In this document: positions 23,748 through 36,942 of the stretch, one piece after another
Layout: every line of letters starts with the position of its first letter
Numbering within the stretch: position 1 is the first letter of the stretch
Assembly: GCA_934045075.1 (NCBI GenBank)
Contig: OW203726.1
Span: 17,361,988 to 17,425,987, forward strand
From: Yponomeuta sedellus
Taxonomy: Eukaryota > Arthropoda > Insecta > Lepidoptera > Yponomeutidae
Direction: 5' to 3'
Length of the DNA stretch: 64,000 bases
The notes under the pieces: generated by a model
What the model was told of the DNA's origin: nothing
The model's database searches: none
Seen by the model: only the letters and a program-made list of their open reading frames with translations
Position numbers and translations under genes: made by a program

Positions 23748-24359
23748 ACAAACTTGCGAGGCCGGAGGCCGAGCTTCGCGAAGCGGGCACAAAAAGTTCT
23801 GCCGCGGCGAGGCCGAAGGCCGAGCTCCGTTTTGGCCGAGGCCAAAGGCCGAGACCATACAAATTGCGGCGCACAAGTACCAGCGCAAGAGCAAAAAGGG
23901 ACAAACTTGCGAGGCCGCAGGCCGAGCTCCGCGGAGCGGGCACGAGAAATCCCGCCGCGGCGAGGCCGAAGGCCGAGCTCCGTCCAGGCCGAGGCCGAAG
24001 GCCGAGAACGTTCAGGTTACGGCGGACAAGTACCAGCGCAAGAGCAAAGAGGGACAAACTTGCGAGGCCGAAGGCCGAGCTCCGCGGAGCGGGCACTAAG
24101 AACCCCGCTGCGGTGAGGCCGAAGGCCGAGCTTCGTCCAGGCCGAGGCCGAAGGCCGAGACCGTTTAGTTTACGGCACACAAGTGCCAGCGCAAGAGCAA
24201 AAAGAGACAAACTTGCGAGGCCGGAGGCCGAGCTCCGCGGAGCGGGCACGAGAAACCCCGCCGCGGCGAGGCCGAAGGCCGAGCTCCGTCCAGGCCGAGG
24301 CCGAAGGCCGAGACCATACATGTTCCCATGCAACAATTCCCTACAATAAGTGTCTAGCG
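23748..24359 (+). repeat. Four 153-bp GC-rich repeats (tandem copy)
   Basis: Copy of the array 1217 bp upstream. The C-to-T change at 24114 creates a stop in one open frame, showing that the frame is not maintained. Confidence 0.93.
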
Positions 24360-24411
24360 AGGCCCTAGGCCGAGCGCCGCGGAGAGCGCAGCTCGGAGCG
24401 GCTGGGGGTTG

Positions 24412-24445
24412 GCGCGCGTAAGCGCGCAGGGGGCTCGCCCCCTAG
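24412..24445 (+). other. Double-hairpin CTAG terminus of G unit
   Basis: Same stems. The junction has one T fewer (CTAG-TATATATA), joined to a hybrid h4 T unit. Confidence 0.75.
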
Positions 24446-25765
24446 TATATATATATAAAGCTGCAATCCGGTATACTCACTGATCTATTCATCCATACGT
24501 TTTCTCCGAAACGGTAAGATTTGGACGAAAATGATGTATGAGAAAGTTGTAGGAAATGTATGAATTACAGCCATCCTATGAAGCCGATTTTTGAATTTCG
24601 AACGCGTTCCACTACGCGAGGGTGCTAACTCTGTCGTTTACCGACCGATTTGGATGAAATTTTCACCCGGCCTTTTCTTCGACACGCCATTTTCGGTTCC
24701 GCCGACGGTCGTTCCAAATTCAAAATACCACCGGAGCTATAGCCCTCCGAAAATCGGCCTTTTTTCGACCTCTACGCAAAAAAGTCGGCAGCCAACTGGG
24801 CGCATGCCAGGGACCAGCCGTAAACGGCATCGTGTCGTCAAAGGACCCAGGTATATGAGAAAAATCCGACATTCTGACATTTCAAGATGGCGGCTGAGAT
24901 ATTGGCTTTCAAAGGTGTCAAATTTACTATGGAGAATTTCTACAAAAAATTTGTACTGAAAATCATCTTTTTCGTAGAAAATCTTAATTTTTTTGTACCA
25001 TCGATAGAGGCTAAGCGCCAAAATGAGTACTTGGCTGAGAATGGCGTCACCACGCCGAGGTGCTGTGGCATTCCAGTTGGCCATCGACCCATTAAAGTTT
25101 GAAAATCACCCACTTTAATAGAAAAATTTCACCCGAAATAGTTATTTTCATACAAAAATGCATTTCTTTAGTACCACCGACGGAGGCCAAAGGCCGAAAC
25201 TACTACTCGGCTGGGAGCGGCTACTTAGTGCCGAGGTGCTGTGGCATTCCAGTTGGCCATCGACCCATTAAAGTTTGAAAATCACCCACTTTAATAGAAA
25301 AATTTCACCCGAAATAGTTATTTTCATACAAAAATGCATTTCTTTAGTACCACCGTTGGAGGCCAAAGGCCAAAACTACTACTCGGCTGGGAGCGGCTAC
25401 TTAGTGCCGAGGTGCTGTGGCATTCCAGTTGGCCATCGACTCATTAAAGTTTGAAAATCACGCACTATAATAGAAAAATTTCACCCGAAATAGTTATTTT
25501 CATACAAAAATGCATTTCTTTAGTACCACCGACGGAGGCCAAAGGTCAAAAAAATTGCTCATCTGTGAATGGCATCGTGTCACGTAGATATTCAGGTCCC
25601 TGAGAAAAATCAAACATTTTGAAGTTTCTAATTGCCGGCCGAGTTATTGACGATTGATCAAGGCCAACTTTGTATGAACATTTTGTACTGAAAATCGATT
25701 TCCTATAGAAGCCCTCCGCAAGTACTGCCTGCCGCAAATACCTACCGGGTGAACGACCCGAGTCA
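24446..25765 (+). repeat. T unit, three-step, hybrid leader h4 (1320 bp)
   Basis: G-type leader on a T core. Monomers at 24995, 25171 (CCGACGG), 25347 (CCGTTGG) and 25523. The tail reads AAAGGTCAAA and TTTTGAAGTTTC, as in the units at 3076 and 25766, so these three share recent ancestry. Confidence 0.91.
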
Positions 25766-27966
25766 TTATATATATATAAAGCTGCAATCCGGTATACTCA
25801 CTGATCTATTCATCCATACGTTTTCTCCGAAACGGTAAGATTTGGACGAAAATGATGTATGAGAAAGTTGTAGGAAATGTATGAATTACAGCCATCCTAT
25901 GAAGCCGATTTTTGAATTTCGAACGCGTTCCACTACGCGAGGGTGCTAACTCTGTCGTTTACCGACCGATTTGGATGAAATTTTCACCCGGCCTTTTCTT
26001 CGACACGCCATTTTCGGTTCCGCCGACGGTCGTTCCAAATTCAAAATACCACCGGAGCTATAGCCCTCCGAAAATCGGCCTTTTTTCGACCTCTACGCAA
26101 AAAAGTCGGCAGCCAACTGGGCGCATGCCAGGGACCAGCCGTAAACGGCATCGTGTCGTCAAAGGACCCAGGTATATGAGAAAAATCCGACATTCTGACA
26201 TTTCAAGATGGCGGCTGAGATATTGGCTTTCAAAGGTGTCAAATTTACTATGGAGAATTTCTACAAAAAATTTGTACTGAAAATCATCTTTTTCGTAGAA
26301 AATCTTAATTTTTTTGTACCATCGATAGAGGCTAAGCGCCAAAATGAGTACTTGGCTGAGAATGGCGTCACCACGCCGAGGTGCTGTGGCATTCCAGTTG
26401 GCCATCGACCCATTAAAGTTTGAAAATCACCCACTTTAATAGAAAAATTTCACCCGAAATAGTTATTTTCATACAAAAATGCATTTCTTTAGTACCACCG
26501 TTGGAGGCCAAAGGCCAAAACTACTACTCGGCTGGGAGCGGCTACTTAGTGCCGAGGTGCTGTGGCATTCCAGTTGGCCATCGACCCATTAAAGTTTGAA
26601 AATCACCCACTTTAATAGAAAAATTTCACCCGAAATAGTTATTTTCATACAAAAATGCATTTCTTTAGTACCACCGTTGGAGGCCAAAGGCCAAAACTAC
26701 TACTCGGCTGGGAGCGGCTACTTAGTGCCGAGGTGCTGTGGCATTCCAGTTGGCCATCGACTCATTAAAGTTTGAAAATCACGCACTATAATAGAAAAAT
26801 TTCACCCGAAATAGTTATTTTCATACAAAAATGCATTTCTTTAGTACCACCGACGGAGGCCAAAGGCCGAAACTACTACTCGGCTGGGAGCGGCTACTTA
26901 GTGCCGAGGTGCTGTGGCATTCCAGTTGGCCATCGACCCATTAAAGTTTGAAAATCACCCACTTTAATAGAAAAATTTCACCCGAAATAGTTATTTTCAT
27001 ACAAAAATGCATTTCTTTAGTACCACCGTTGGAGGCCAAAGGCCAAAACTACTACTCGGCTGGGAGCGGCTACTTAGTGCCGAGGTGCTGTGGCATTCCA
27101 GTTGGCCATCGACCCATTAAAGTTTGAAAATCACCCACTTTAATAGAAAAATTTCACCCGAAATAGTTATTTTCATACAAAAATGCATTTCTTTAGTACC
27201 ACCGTTGGAGGCCAAAGGCCAAAACTACTACTCGGCTGGGAGCGGCTACTTAGTGCCGAGGTGCTGTGGCATTCCAGTTGGCCATCGACTCATTAAAGTT
27301 TGAAAATCACGCACTATAATAGAAAAATTTCACCCGAAATAGTTATTTTCATACAAAAATGCATTTCTTTAGTACCACCGACGGAGGCCAAAGGCCGAAA
27401 CTACTACTCGGCTGGGAGCGGCTACTTAGTGCCGAGGTGCTGTGGCATTCCAGTTGGCCATCGACCCATTAAAGTTTGAAAATCACCCACTTTAATAGAA
27501 AAATTTCACCCGAAATAGTTATTTTCATACAAAAATGCATTTCTTTAGTACCACCGTTGGAGGCCAAAGGCCAAAACTACTACTCGGCTGGGAGCGGCTA
27601 CTTAGTGCCGAGGTGCTGTGGCATTCCAGTTGGCCATCGACTCATTAAAGTTTGAAAATCACGCACTATAATAGAAAAATTTCACCCGAAATAGTTATTT
27701 TCATACAAAAATGCATTTCTTTAGTACCACCGACGGAGGCCAAAGGTCAAAAAAATTGCTCATCTGTGAATGGCATCGTGTCACGTAGATATTCAGGTCC
27801 CTGAGAAAAATCAAACATTTTGAAGTTTCTAATTGCCGGCCGAGTTATTGACGATTGATCAAGGCCAACTTTGTATGAACATTTTGTACTGAAAATCGAT
27901 TTCCTATAGAAGCCCTCCGCAAGTACTGCCTGCCGCAAATACCTACCGGGTGAACGACCCGAGTCA
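25766..27966 (+). repeat. T unit, eight-step, hybrid leader h4 (2201 bp)
   Basis: G-type leader on a T core. Eight steps run from 26316 to 27723. The monomers follow a three-part pattern (one CCGACGG then two CCGTTGG types), giving a 528-bp internal repeat. The last cycle has lost one CCGTTGG monomer. Confidence 0.91.
26316..27723 (+). repeat. Array of eight 176-bp monomers with 528-bp trimer order
   Basis: After the diverged first monomer the CCGTTGG (T) and CCGACGG (A) types run T T A T T A T, with starts at 26492, 26668, 26844, 27020, 27196, 27372 and 27548. This is a trimer higher-order repeat distinct from the 704-bp tetramer. Confidence 0.9.
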
Positions 27967-28934
27967 TTATATATATATAAAGCTACAATGCGATATACTC
28001 ACTGATCTAACATCCATACGTTTTCTCGGAAATGGCAAGAGTTGGACGAAAATGATGTATGACAAAGTTGTAGGGAATGTACGATATACGGCCATCCTAT
28101 GGAGCCGATTTTTGAATTTCGAACGCGTTCCACTACGCGAGGGTGCTAACTCTGTCGTTTACCGACCGATTTGGATGAAATTTTCACCCGGCCTTTTCTT
28201 CGACACGCCATTTTCGGTTCCGCCGACGGTCGTTCCAAATTCAAAATACCACCGGAGATATAGCCCTCCAAAAATCGGCCTTTTTTCGACCTCTACGCAA
28301 AAAAGTCGGCAGCCAACTGGGCGCATGCCAGGGACCAGCCGTAAACGGCATCGTGTCGTCAAAGGACCCAGGTATATGAGAAAAATCCGACATTCTGACA
28401 TTTCAAGATGGCGGCTGAGATATTGGCTTTCAAAGGTGTCAAATTTACTATGGAGAATTTCTACAAAAAATTTGTACTGAAAATCATATTTTTCGTAGAA
28501 AATCGTAATTTGTTTGTACCATCGATGGAGGTTAAGCGCCGAAATGAGTACTCGGCTGGGAGCGGCTACTCAGTGCCGAGGTGCTGTGGCATTCCAGTTG
28601 GCCATCGACTCATCAAAGTTTGAAAATCACCCACTTTAATAGAAAATTTTCACCCGAAATAGGATTTTTCATACAAAAATGCATTTCTTTAGTACCACCG
28701 ACGGAGGCCAAAGGCCAAAAAAATTGCTCATCTGTGAATGGCATCGTGTCACGTAGATATTCAGGTCCCTGAGAAAAATCAAACATTTTGAAATTTCTAA
28801 TTGCCGGCCGAGTTATTGACGATTGATCAAGGCCAACTTTGTATGAACATTTTGTACTGAAAATCGATTTCCTATAGAAGCCCTCCGCAAGTACTGCCTG
28901 CCGCAAATACCTACCGGGTGAACGACCCGAGTCA
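27967..28934 (+). repeat. T unit, class A, leader h2 (968 bp)
   Basis: The minimal unit, with one 176-bp step. Class-A marks are GGAGATATAGCCCTCCAAAAATC, ATCATATTTTTCG, ATTTGTTTGTACC, and GGAGGTTAAGCGCC in its diverged monomer. It opens the regular A/B/C domain. Confidence 0.93.
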
Positions 28935-30078
28935 TTATATATATATAAAGCTACAATGCGATATACTCACTGATCTAACATCCATACGTTTTCTCGGAAA
29001 TGGCAAGAGTTGGACGAAAATGATGTATGACAAAGTTGTAGGGAATGTACGATATACGGCCATCCTATGGAGCCGATTTTTGAATTTCGAACGCGTTCCA
29101 CTACGCGAGGGTGCTAACTCTGTCGTTTACCGACCGATTTGGATGAAATTTTCACCCGGCCTTTTCTTCGACACGCCATTTTCGGTTCCGCCGACGGTCG
29201 TTCCAAATTCAAAATACCACCGGAGCTATAGCCCTCCGAAAATCGGCCTTTTTTCGACCTCTACGCAAAAAAGTCGGCAGCCAACTGGGCGCATGCCAGG
29301 GACCAGCGGTAAACGGCATCGTGTCGTCAAAGGACCCAGGTATATGAGAAAAATCCGACATTCTGACATTTCAAGATGGCGGCCGAGATATTGGCTTTCA
29401 AAGGTGTCAAATTTACTATGGAGAATTTCTACAAAAAATTTGTACTGAAAATCATCTTTTTCGTAGAAAATCGTAATTTTTTTGTACTATCGATGGAGGC
29501 TAAGCGCCGAAATGAGTACTTGGCTGGGAATGGCGTCACCACGCCGAGGTACTGTAGCATTCCAGTTGGCCATCGACCCATTAAAGTTTGAAAATCACCC
29601 TCTTTAATAGAAAATTTTCACCCGAAATAGGATTTTTCATACAAAAATGCATTTCTTTAGTACCACCGACGGAGGCCAAAGGCCGAAACTACTACTCGGC
29701 TGGGAGCGGCTACTTAGTGCCGAGGTGCTGTGGCATTCCAGTTGGCCATCGACTCATCAAAGTTTGAAAATCACCCACTTTAATAGAAAATTTTCACCCG
29801 AAATAGGATTTTTCATACAAAAATGCATTTCTTTAGTACCACCGACGGAGGCCAAAGGCCAAAAAAATTGCTCATCTGTGAATGGCATCGTGTCACGTAG
29901 ATATTCAGGTCCCTGAGAAAAATCAAACATTTTGAAATTTCTAATTGCCGGCCGAGTTATTGACGATTGATCAAGGCCAACTTTGTATGAACATTTTGTA
30001 CTGAAAATCGATTTCCTATAGAAGCCCTCCGCAAGTACTGCCTGCCGCAAATACCTACCGGGTGAACGACCCGAGTCA
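28935..30078 (+). repeat. T unit, class B, leader h2 (1144 bp)
   Basis: Two steps (GTAC at 29484, 29660, 29836). Class-B marks are CCAGCGGTAAACGG, GTACTATCGATGG, CGAGGTACTGTAGC and CACCCTCTTTAATAG. Confidence 0.94.
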
Positions 30079-31750
30079 TTATATATATATAAAGCTACAA
30101 TGCGATATACTCACTGATCTAACATCCATACGTTTTCTCGGAAATGGCAAGAGTTGGACGAAAATGATGTATGACAAAGTTGTAGGGAATGTACGATATA
30201 CGGCCATCCTATGGAGCCGATTTTTGAATTTCGAACGCGTTCCACTACGCGAGGGTGCTAACTCTGTCGTTTACCGACCGATTTGGATGAAATTTTCACC
30301 CGGCCTTTTCTTCGACACGCCATTTTCGGTTCCGCCGACGGTCGTTCCAAATTCAAAATACCACCGGAGCTATAGCCCTCCGAAAATCGGCCTTTTTTCG
30401 ACCTCTACGCAAAAAAGTCGGCAGCCAACTGGGCGCATGCCAGGGACCAGCGGTAAACGGCATCGTGTCGTCAAAGGACCCAGGTATATGAGAAAAATCC
30501 GACATTCTGACATTTCAAGATGGCGGCCGAGATATTGGCTTTCAAAGGTGTCAAATTTACTATGGAGAATTTCTACAAAAAATTTGTACTGAAAATCATC
30601 TTTTTCGTAGAAAATCGTAATTTTTTTGTACTATCGATGGAGGCTAAGCGCCGAAATGAGTACTTGGCTGGGAATGGCGTCACCACGCCGAGGTACTGTA
30701 GCATTCCAGTTGGCCATCGACCCATTAAAGTTTGAAAATCACCCTCTTTAATAGAAAATTTTCACCCGAAATAGGATTTTTCATACAAAAATGCATTTCT
30801 TTAGTACCACCGACGGAGGCCAAAGGCCGAAACTACTACTCGGCTGGGAGCGGCTACTTAGTGCCGAGGTGCTGTGGCATTCCAGTTGGCCATCGACTCA
30901 TCAGAGTTTGAAAATCACCCACTTTAATAGAAAATTTTCACCCGAAATAGGATTTTTCATACAAAAATGCATTTCTTTAGTACCACCGACGGAGGCCAAA
31001 GGCCGAAACTACTACTCGGCTGGGAGCGGCTACTTAGTGCCGAGGTGCTGTGGCATTCCAGTTGGCCATCGACTCATCAAAGTTTGAAAATCACCCACTT
31101 TAATAGAAAATTTTCACCCGAAATAGGATTTTTCATACAAAAATGCATTTCTTTAGTACCACCGACGGAGGCCAAAGGCCGAAACTACTACTCGGCTGGG
31201 AGCGGCTACTTAGTGCCGAGGTGCTGTGGCATTCCAGTTGGCCATCGACTCATTAAAGTTTGAAAATCACCCACTTTAATAGAAAAAATTCACCCGAAAT
31301 AGTTATTTTCATACAAAAATGCATTTCTTTAGTACCACCGACGGAGGCCAAAGGCCGAAACTACTACTCGGCTGGGAGCGGCTACTCAGTGCCGAGGTGC
31401 TGTGGCATTCCAGTTGGCCATCGACCCATTAAAGTTTGAAAATCACCCACTTTAATAGAAAAAATTCACCCGAAATAGTTATTTTCATACAAAAATGCAT
31501 TTCTTTAGTACCACCGACGGAGGCCAAAGGCCAAAAAAATTGCTCATCTGTGAATGGCATCGTGTCACGTAGATATTCAGGTCCCTGAGAAAAATCAAAC
31601 ATTTTGAAATTTCTAATTGCCGGCCGAGTTATTGACGATTGATCAAGGCCAACTTTGTATGAACATTTTGTACTGAAAATCGATTTCCTATAGAAGCCCT
31701 CCGCAAGTACTGCCTGCCGCAAATACCTACCGGGTGAACGACCCGAGTCA
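30079..31750 (+). repeat. T unit, expanded class B, leader h2 (1672 bp)
   Basis: Class-B core with five steps (30628-31507) instead of two. The extra monomers include copies of its own CCCGAAATAGGATTTTTC type and CTACTCAGTG-type monomers resembling those of class D. It has a private A-to-G at 30904 (CATCAGAGTTTG). It sits between two ordinary units and is the only length outlier in the regular domain. Confidence 0.92.
30628..31507 (+). repeat. Array of five 176-bp monomers (expanded B unit)
   Basis: GTAC at 30628, 30804, 30980, 31156 and 31332. The first three A/T sections have the GGATTTTTC form, while the last two have AAAAAATTCACCC and GTTATTTTC as in D units. Confidence 0.9.
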
Positions 31751-32718
31751 TTATATATATATAAAGCTACAATGCGATATACTCACTGATCTAACATCCA
31801 TACGTTTTCTCGGAAATGGCAAGAGTTGGACGAAAATGATGTATGACAAAGTTGTAGGGAATGTACGATATACGGCCATCCTATGGAGCCGATTTTTGAA
31901 TTTCGAACGCGTTCCACTACGCGAGGGTGCTAACTCTGTCGTTTACCGACCGATTTGGATGAAATTTTCACCCGGCCTTTTCTTCGACACGCCATTTTCG
32001 GTTCCGCCGACGGTCGTTCCAAATTCAAAATACCACCGGAGATATAGCCCTCCAAAAATCGGCCTTTTTTCGACCTCTACGCAAAAAAGTCGGCAGCCAA
32101 CTGGGCGCATGCCAGGGACCAGCCGTAAACGGCATCGTGTCGTCAAAGGACCCAGGTATATGAGAAAAATCCGACATTCTGACATTTCAAGATGGCGGCT
32201 GAGATATTGGCTTTCAAAGGTGTCAAATTTACTATGGAGAATTTCTACAAAAAATTTGTACTGAAAATCATATTTTTCGTAGAAAATCGTAATTTGTTTG
32301 TACCATCGATGGAGGTTAAGCGCCGAAATGAGTACTCGGCTGGGAGCGGCTACTCAGTGCCGAGGTGCTGTGGCATTCCAGTTGGCCATCGACTCATCAA
32401 AGTTTGAAAATCACCCACTTTAATAGAAAATTTTCACCCGAAATAGGATTTTTCATACAAAAATGCATTTCTTTAGTACCACCGACGGAGGCCAAAGGCC
32501 AAAAAAATTGCTCATCTGTGAATGGCATCGTGTCACGTAGATATTCAGGTCCCTGAGAAAAATCAAACATTTTGAAATTTCTAATTGCCGGCCGAGTTAT
32601 TGACGATTGATCAAGGCCAACTTTGTATGAACATTTTGTACTGAAAATCGATTTCCTATAGAAGCCCTCCGCAAGTACTGCCTGCCGCAAATACCTACCG
32701 GGTGAACGACCCGAGTCA
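31751..32718 (+). repeat. T unit, class A, leader h2 (968 bp)
   Basis: First unit of the three-fold A-B dimer run (2112-bp period). Confidence 0.93.
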
Positions 32719-33862
32719 TTATATATATATAAAGCTACAATGCGATATACTCACTGATCTAACATCCATACGTTTTCTCGGAAATGGCAAGAGTTGGACG
32801 AAAATGATGTATGACAAAGTTGTAGGGAATGTACGATATACGGCCATCCTATGGAGCCGATTTTTGAATTTCGAACGCGTTCCACTACGCGAGGGTGCTA
32901 ACTCTGTCGTTTACCGACCGATTTGGATGAAATTTTCACCCGGCCTTTTCTTCGACACGCCATTTTCGGTTCCGCCGACGGTCGTTCCAAATTCAAAATA
33001 CCACCGGAGCTATAGCCCTCCGAAAATCGGCCTTTTTTCGACCTCTACGCAAAAAAGTCGGCAGCCAACTGGGCGCATGCCAGGGACCAGCGGTAAACGG
33101 CATCGTGTCGTCAAAGGACCCAGGTATATGAGAAAAATCCGACATTCTGACATTTCAAGATGGCGGCCGAGATATTGGCTTTCAAAGGTGTCAAATTTAC
33201 TATGGAGAATTTCTACAAAAAATTTGTACTGAAAATCATCTTTTTCGTAGAAAATCGTAATTTTTTTGTACTATCGATGGAGGCTAAGCGCCGAAATGAG
33301 TACTTGGCTGGGAATGGCGTCACCACGCCGAGGTACTGTAGCATTCCAGTTGGCCATCGACCCATTAAAGTTTGAAAATCACCCTCTTTAATAGAAAATT
33401 TTCACCCGAAATAGGATTTTTCATACAAAAATGCATTTCTTTAGTACCACCGACGGAGGCCAAAGGCCGAAACTACTACTCGGCTGGGAGCGGCTACTTA
33501 GTGCCGAGGTGCTGTGGCATTCCAGTTGGCCATCGACTCATCAAAGTTTGAAAATCACCCACTTTAATAGAAAATTTTCACCCGAAATAGGATTTTTCAT
33601 ACAAAAATGCATTTCTTTAGTACCACCGACGGAGGCCAAAGGCCAAAAAAATTGCTCATCTGTGAATGGCATCGTGTCACGTAGATATTCAGGTCCCTGA
33701 GAAAAATCAAACATTTTGAAATTTCTAATTGCCGGCCGAGTTATTGACGATTGATCAAGGCCAACTTTGTATGAACATTTTGTACTGAAAATCGATTTCC
33801 TATAGAAGCCCTCCGCAAGTACTGCCTGCCGCAAATACCTACCGGGTGAACGACCCGAGTCA
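32719..33862 (+). repeat. T unit, class B, leader h2 (1144 bp)
   Basis: Second unit of dimer 1. Carries all class-B marks. Confidence 0.93.
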
Positions 33863-34830
33863 TTATATATATATAAAGCTACAATGCGATATACTCACTG
33901 ATCTAACATCCATACGTTTTCTCGGAAATGGCAAGAGTTGGACGAAAATGATGTATGACAAAGTTGTAGGGAATGTACGATATACGGCCATCCTATGGAG
34001 CCGATTTTTGAATTTCGAACGCGTTCCACTACGCGAGGGTGCTAACTCTGTCGTTTACCGACCGATTTGGATGAAATTTTCACCCGGCCTTTTCTTCGAC
34101 ACGCCATTTTCGGTTCCGCCGACGGTCGTTCCAAATTCAAAATACCACCGGAGATATAGCCCTCCAAAAATCGGCCTTTTTTCGACCTCTACGCAAAAAA
34201 GTCGGCAGCCAACTGGGCGCATGCCAGGGACCAGCCGTAAACGGCATCGTGTCGTCAAAGGACCCAGGTATATGAGAAAAATCCGACATTCTGACATTTC
34301 AAGATGGCGGCTGAGATATTGGCTTTCAAAGGTGTCAAATTTACTATGGAGAATTTCTACAAAAAATTTGTACTGAAAATCATATTTTTCGTAGAAAATC
34401 GTAATTTGTTTGTACCATCGATGGAGGTTAAGCGCCGAAATGAGTACTCGGCTGGGAGCGGCTACTCAGTGCCGAGGTGCTGTGGCATTCCAGTTGGCCA
34501 TCGACTCATCAAAGTTTGAAAATCACCCACTTTAATAGAAAATTTTCACCCGAAATAGGATTTTTCATACAAAAATGCATTTCTTTAGTACCACCGACGG
34601 AGGCCAAAGGCCAAAAAAATTGCTCATCTGTGAATGGCATCGTGTCACGTAGATATTCAGGTCCCTGAGAAAAATCAAACATTTTGAAATTTCTAATTGC
34701 CGGCCGAGTTATTGACGATTGATCAAGGCCAACTTTGTATGAACATTTTGTACTGAAAATCGATTTCCTATAGAAGCCCTCCGCAAGTACTGCCTGCCGC
34801 AAATACCTACCGGGTGAACGACCCGAGTCA
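33863..34830 (+). repeat. T unit, class A, leader h2 (968 bp)
   Basis: First unit of dimer 2, 2112 bp after the previous A unit. Confidence 0.93.
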
Positions 34831-35974
34831 TTATATATATATAAAGCTACAATGCGATATACTCACTGATCTAACATCCATACGTTTTCTCGGAAATGGC
34901 AAGAGTTGGACGAAAATGATGTATGACAAAGTTGTAGGGAATGTACGATATACGGCCATCCTATGGAGCCGATTTTTGAATTTCGAACGCGTTCCACTAC
35001 GCGAGGGTGCTAACTCTGTCGTTTACCGACCGATTTGGATGAAATTTTCACCCGGCCTTTTCTTCGACACGCCATTTTCGGTTCCGCCGACGGTCGTTCC
35101 AAATTCAAAATACCACCGGAGCTATAGCCCTCCGAAAATCGGCCTTTTTTCGACCTCTACGCAAAAAAGTCGGCAGCCAACTGGGCGCATGCCAGGGACC
35201 AGCGGTAAACGGCATCGTGTCGTCAAAGGACCCAGGTATATGAGAAAAATCCGACATTCTGACATTTCAAGATGGCGGCCGAGATATTGGCTTTCAAAGG
35301 TGTCAAATTTACTATGGAGAATTTCTACAAAAAATTTGTACTGAAAATCATCTTTTTCGTAGAAAATCGTAATTTTTTTGTACTATCGATGGAGGCTAAG
35401 CGCCGAAATGAGTACTTGGCTGGGAATGGCGTCACCACGCCGAGGTACTGTAGCATTCCAGTTGGCCATCGACCCATTAAAGTTTGAAAATCACCCTCTT
35501 TAATAGAAAATTTTCACCCGAAATAGGATTTTTCATACAAAAATGCATTTCTTTAGTACCACCGACGGAGGCCAAAGGCCGAAACTACTACTCGGCTGGG
35601 AGCGGCTACTTAGTGCCGAGGTGCTGTGGCATTCCAGTTGGCCATCGACTCATCAAAGTTTGAAAATCACCCACTTTAATAGAAAATTTTCACCCGAAAT
35701 AGGATTTTTCATACAAAAATGCATTTCTTTAGTACCACCGACGGAGGCCAAAGGCCAAAAAAATTGCTCATCTGTGAATGGCATCGTGTCACGTAGATAT
35801 TCAGGTCCCTGAGAAAAATCAAACATTTTGAAATTTCTAATTGCCGGCCGAGTTATTGACGATTGATCAAGGCCAACTTTGTATGAACATTTTGTACTGA
35901 AAATCGATTTCCTATAGAAGCCCTCCGCAAGTACTGCCTGCCGCAAATACCTACCGGGTGAACGACCCGAGTCA
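34831..35974 (+). repeat. T unit, class B, leader h2 (1144 bp)
   Basis: Second unit of dimer 2 and first unit of copy 1 of the 11,625-bp block. Its partner in copy 2 is at 46456. Confidence 0.93.
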
Positions 35975-36942
35975 TTATATATATATAAAGCTACAATGCG
36001 ATATACTCACTGATCTAACATCCATACGTTTTCTCGGAAATGGCAAGAGTTGGACGAAAATGATGTATGACAAAGTTGTAGGGAATGTACGATATACGGC
36101 CATCCTATGGAGCCGATTTTTGAATTTCGAACGCGTTCCACTACGCGAGGGTGCTAACTCTGTCGTTTACCGACCGATTTGGATGAAATTTTCACCCGGC
36201 CTTTTCTTCGACACGCCATTTTCGGTTCCGCCGACGGTCGTTCCAAATTCAAAATACCACCGGAGATATAGCCCTCCAAAAATCGGCCTTTTTTCGACCT
36301 CTACGCAAAAAAGTCGGCAGCCAACTGGGCGCATGCCAGGGACCAGCCGTAAACGGCATCGTGTCGTCAAAGGACCCAGGTATATGAGAAAAATCCGACA
36401 TTCTGACATTTCAAGATGGCGGCTGAGATATTGGCTTTCAAAGGTGTCAAATTTACTATGGAGAATTTCTACAAAAAATTTGTACTGAAAATCATATTTT
36501 TCGTAGAAAATCGTAATTTGTTTGTACCATCGATGGAGGTTAAGCGCCGAAATGAGTACTCGGCTGGGAGCGGCTACTCAGTGCCGAGGTGCTGTGGCAT
36601 TCCAGTTGGCCATCGACTCATCAAAGTTTGAAAATCACCCACTTTAATAGAAAATTTTCACCCGAAATAGGATTTTTCATACAAAAATGCATTTCTTTAG
36701 TACCACCGACGGAGGCCAAAGGCCAAAAAAATTGCTCATCTGTGAATGGCATCGTGTCACGTAGATATTCAGGTCCCTGAGAAAAATCAAACATTTTGAA
36801 ATTTCTAATTGCCGGCCGAGTTATTGACGATTGATCAAGGCCAACTTTGTATGAACATTTTGTACTGAAAATCGATTTCCTATAGAAGCCCTCCGCAAGT
36901 ACTGCCTGCCGCAAATACCTACCGGGTGAACGACCCGAGTCA
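35975..36942 (+). repeat. T unit, class A, leader h2 (968 bp)
   Basis: First unit of dimer 3. Its block partner is at 47600. Confidence 0.93.

Larger units (their letters stand above)
23229..24445 (+). repeat. GC-rich G unit, subtype 2, tandem copy (1217 bp)
   Basis: Copy of the preceding G unit at +1217. The only internal difference I found is C at 22897 to T at 24114, a CpG-to-TpG change. The following start motif is one T shorter (CTAG-TATATA). Confidence 0.92.
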
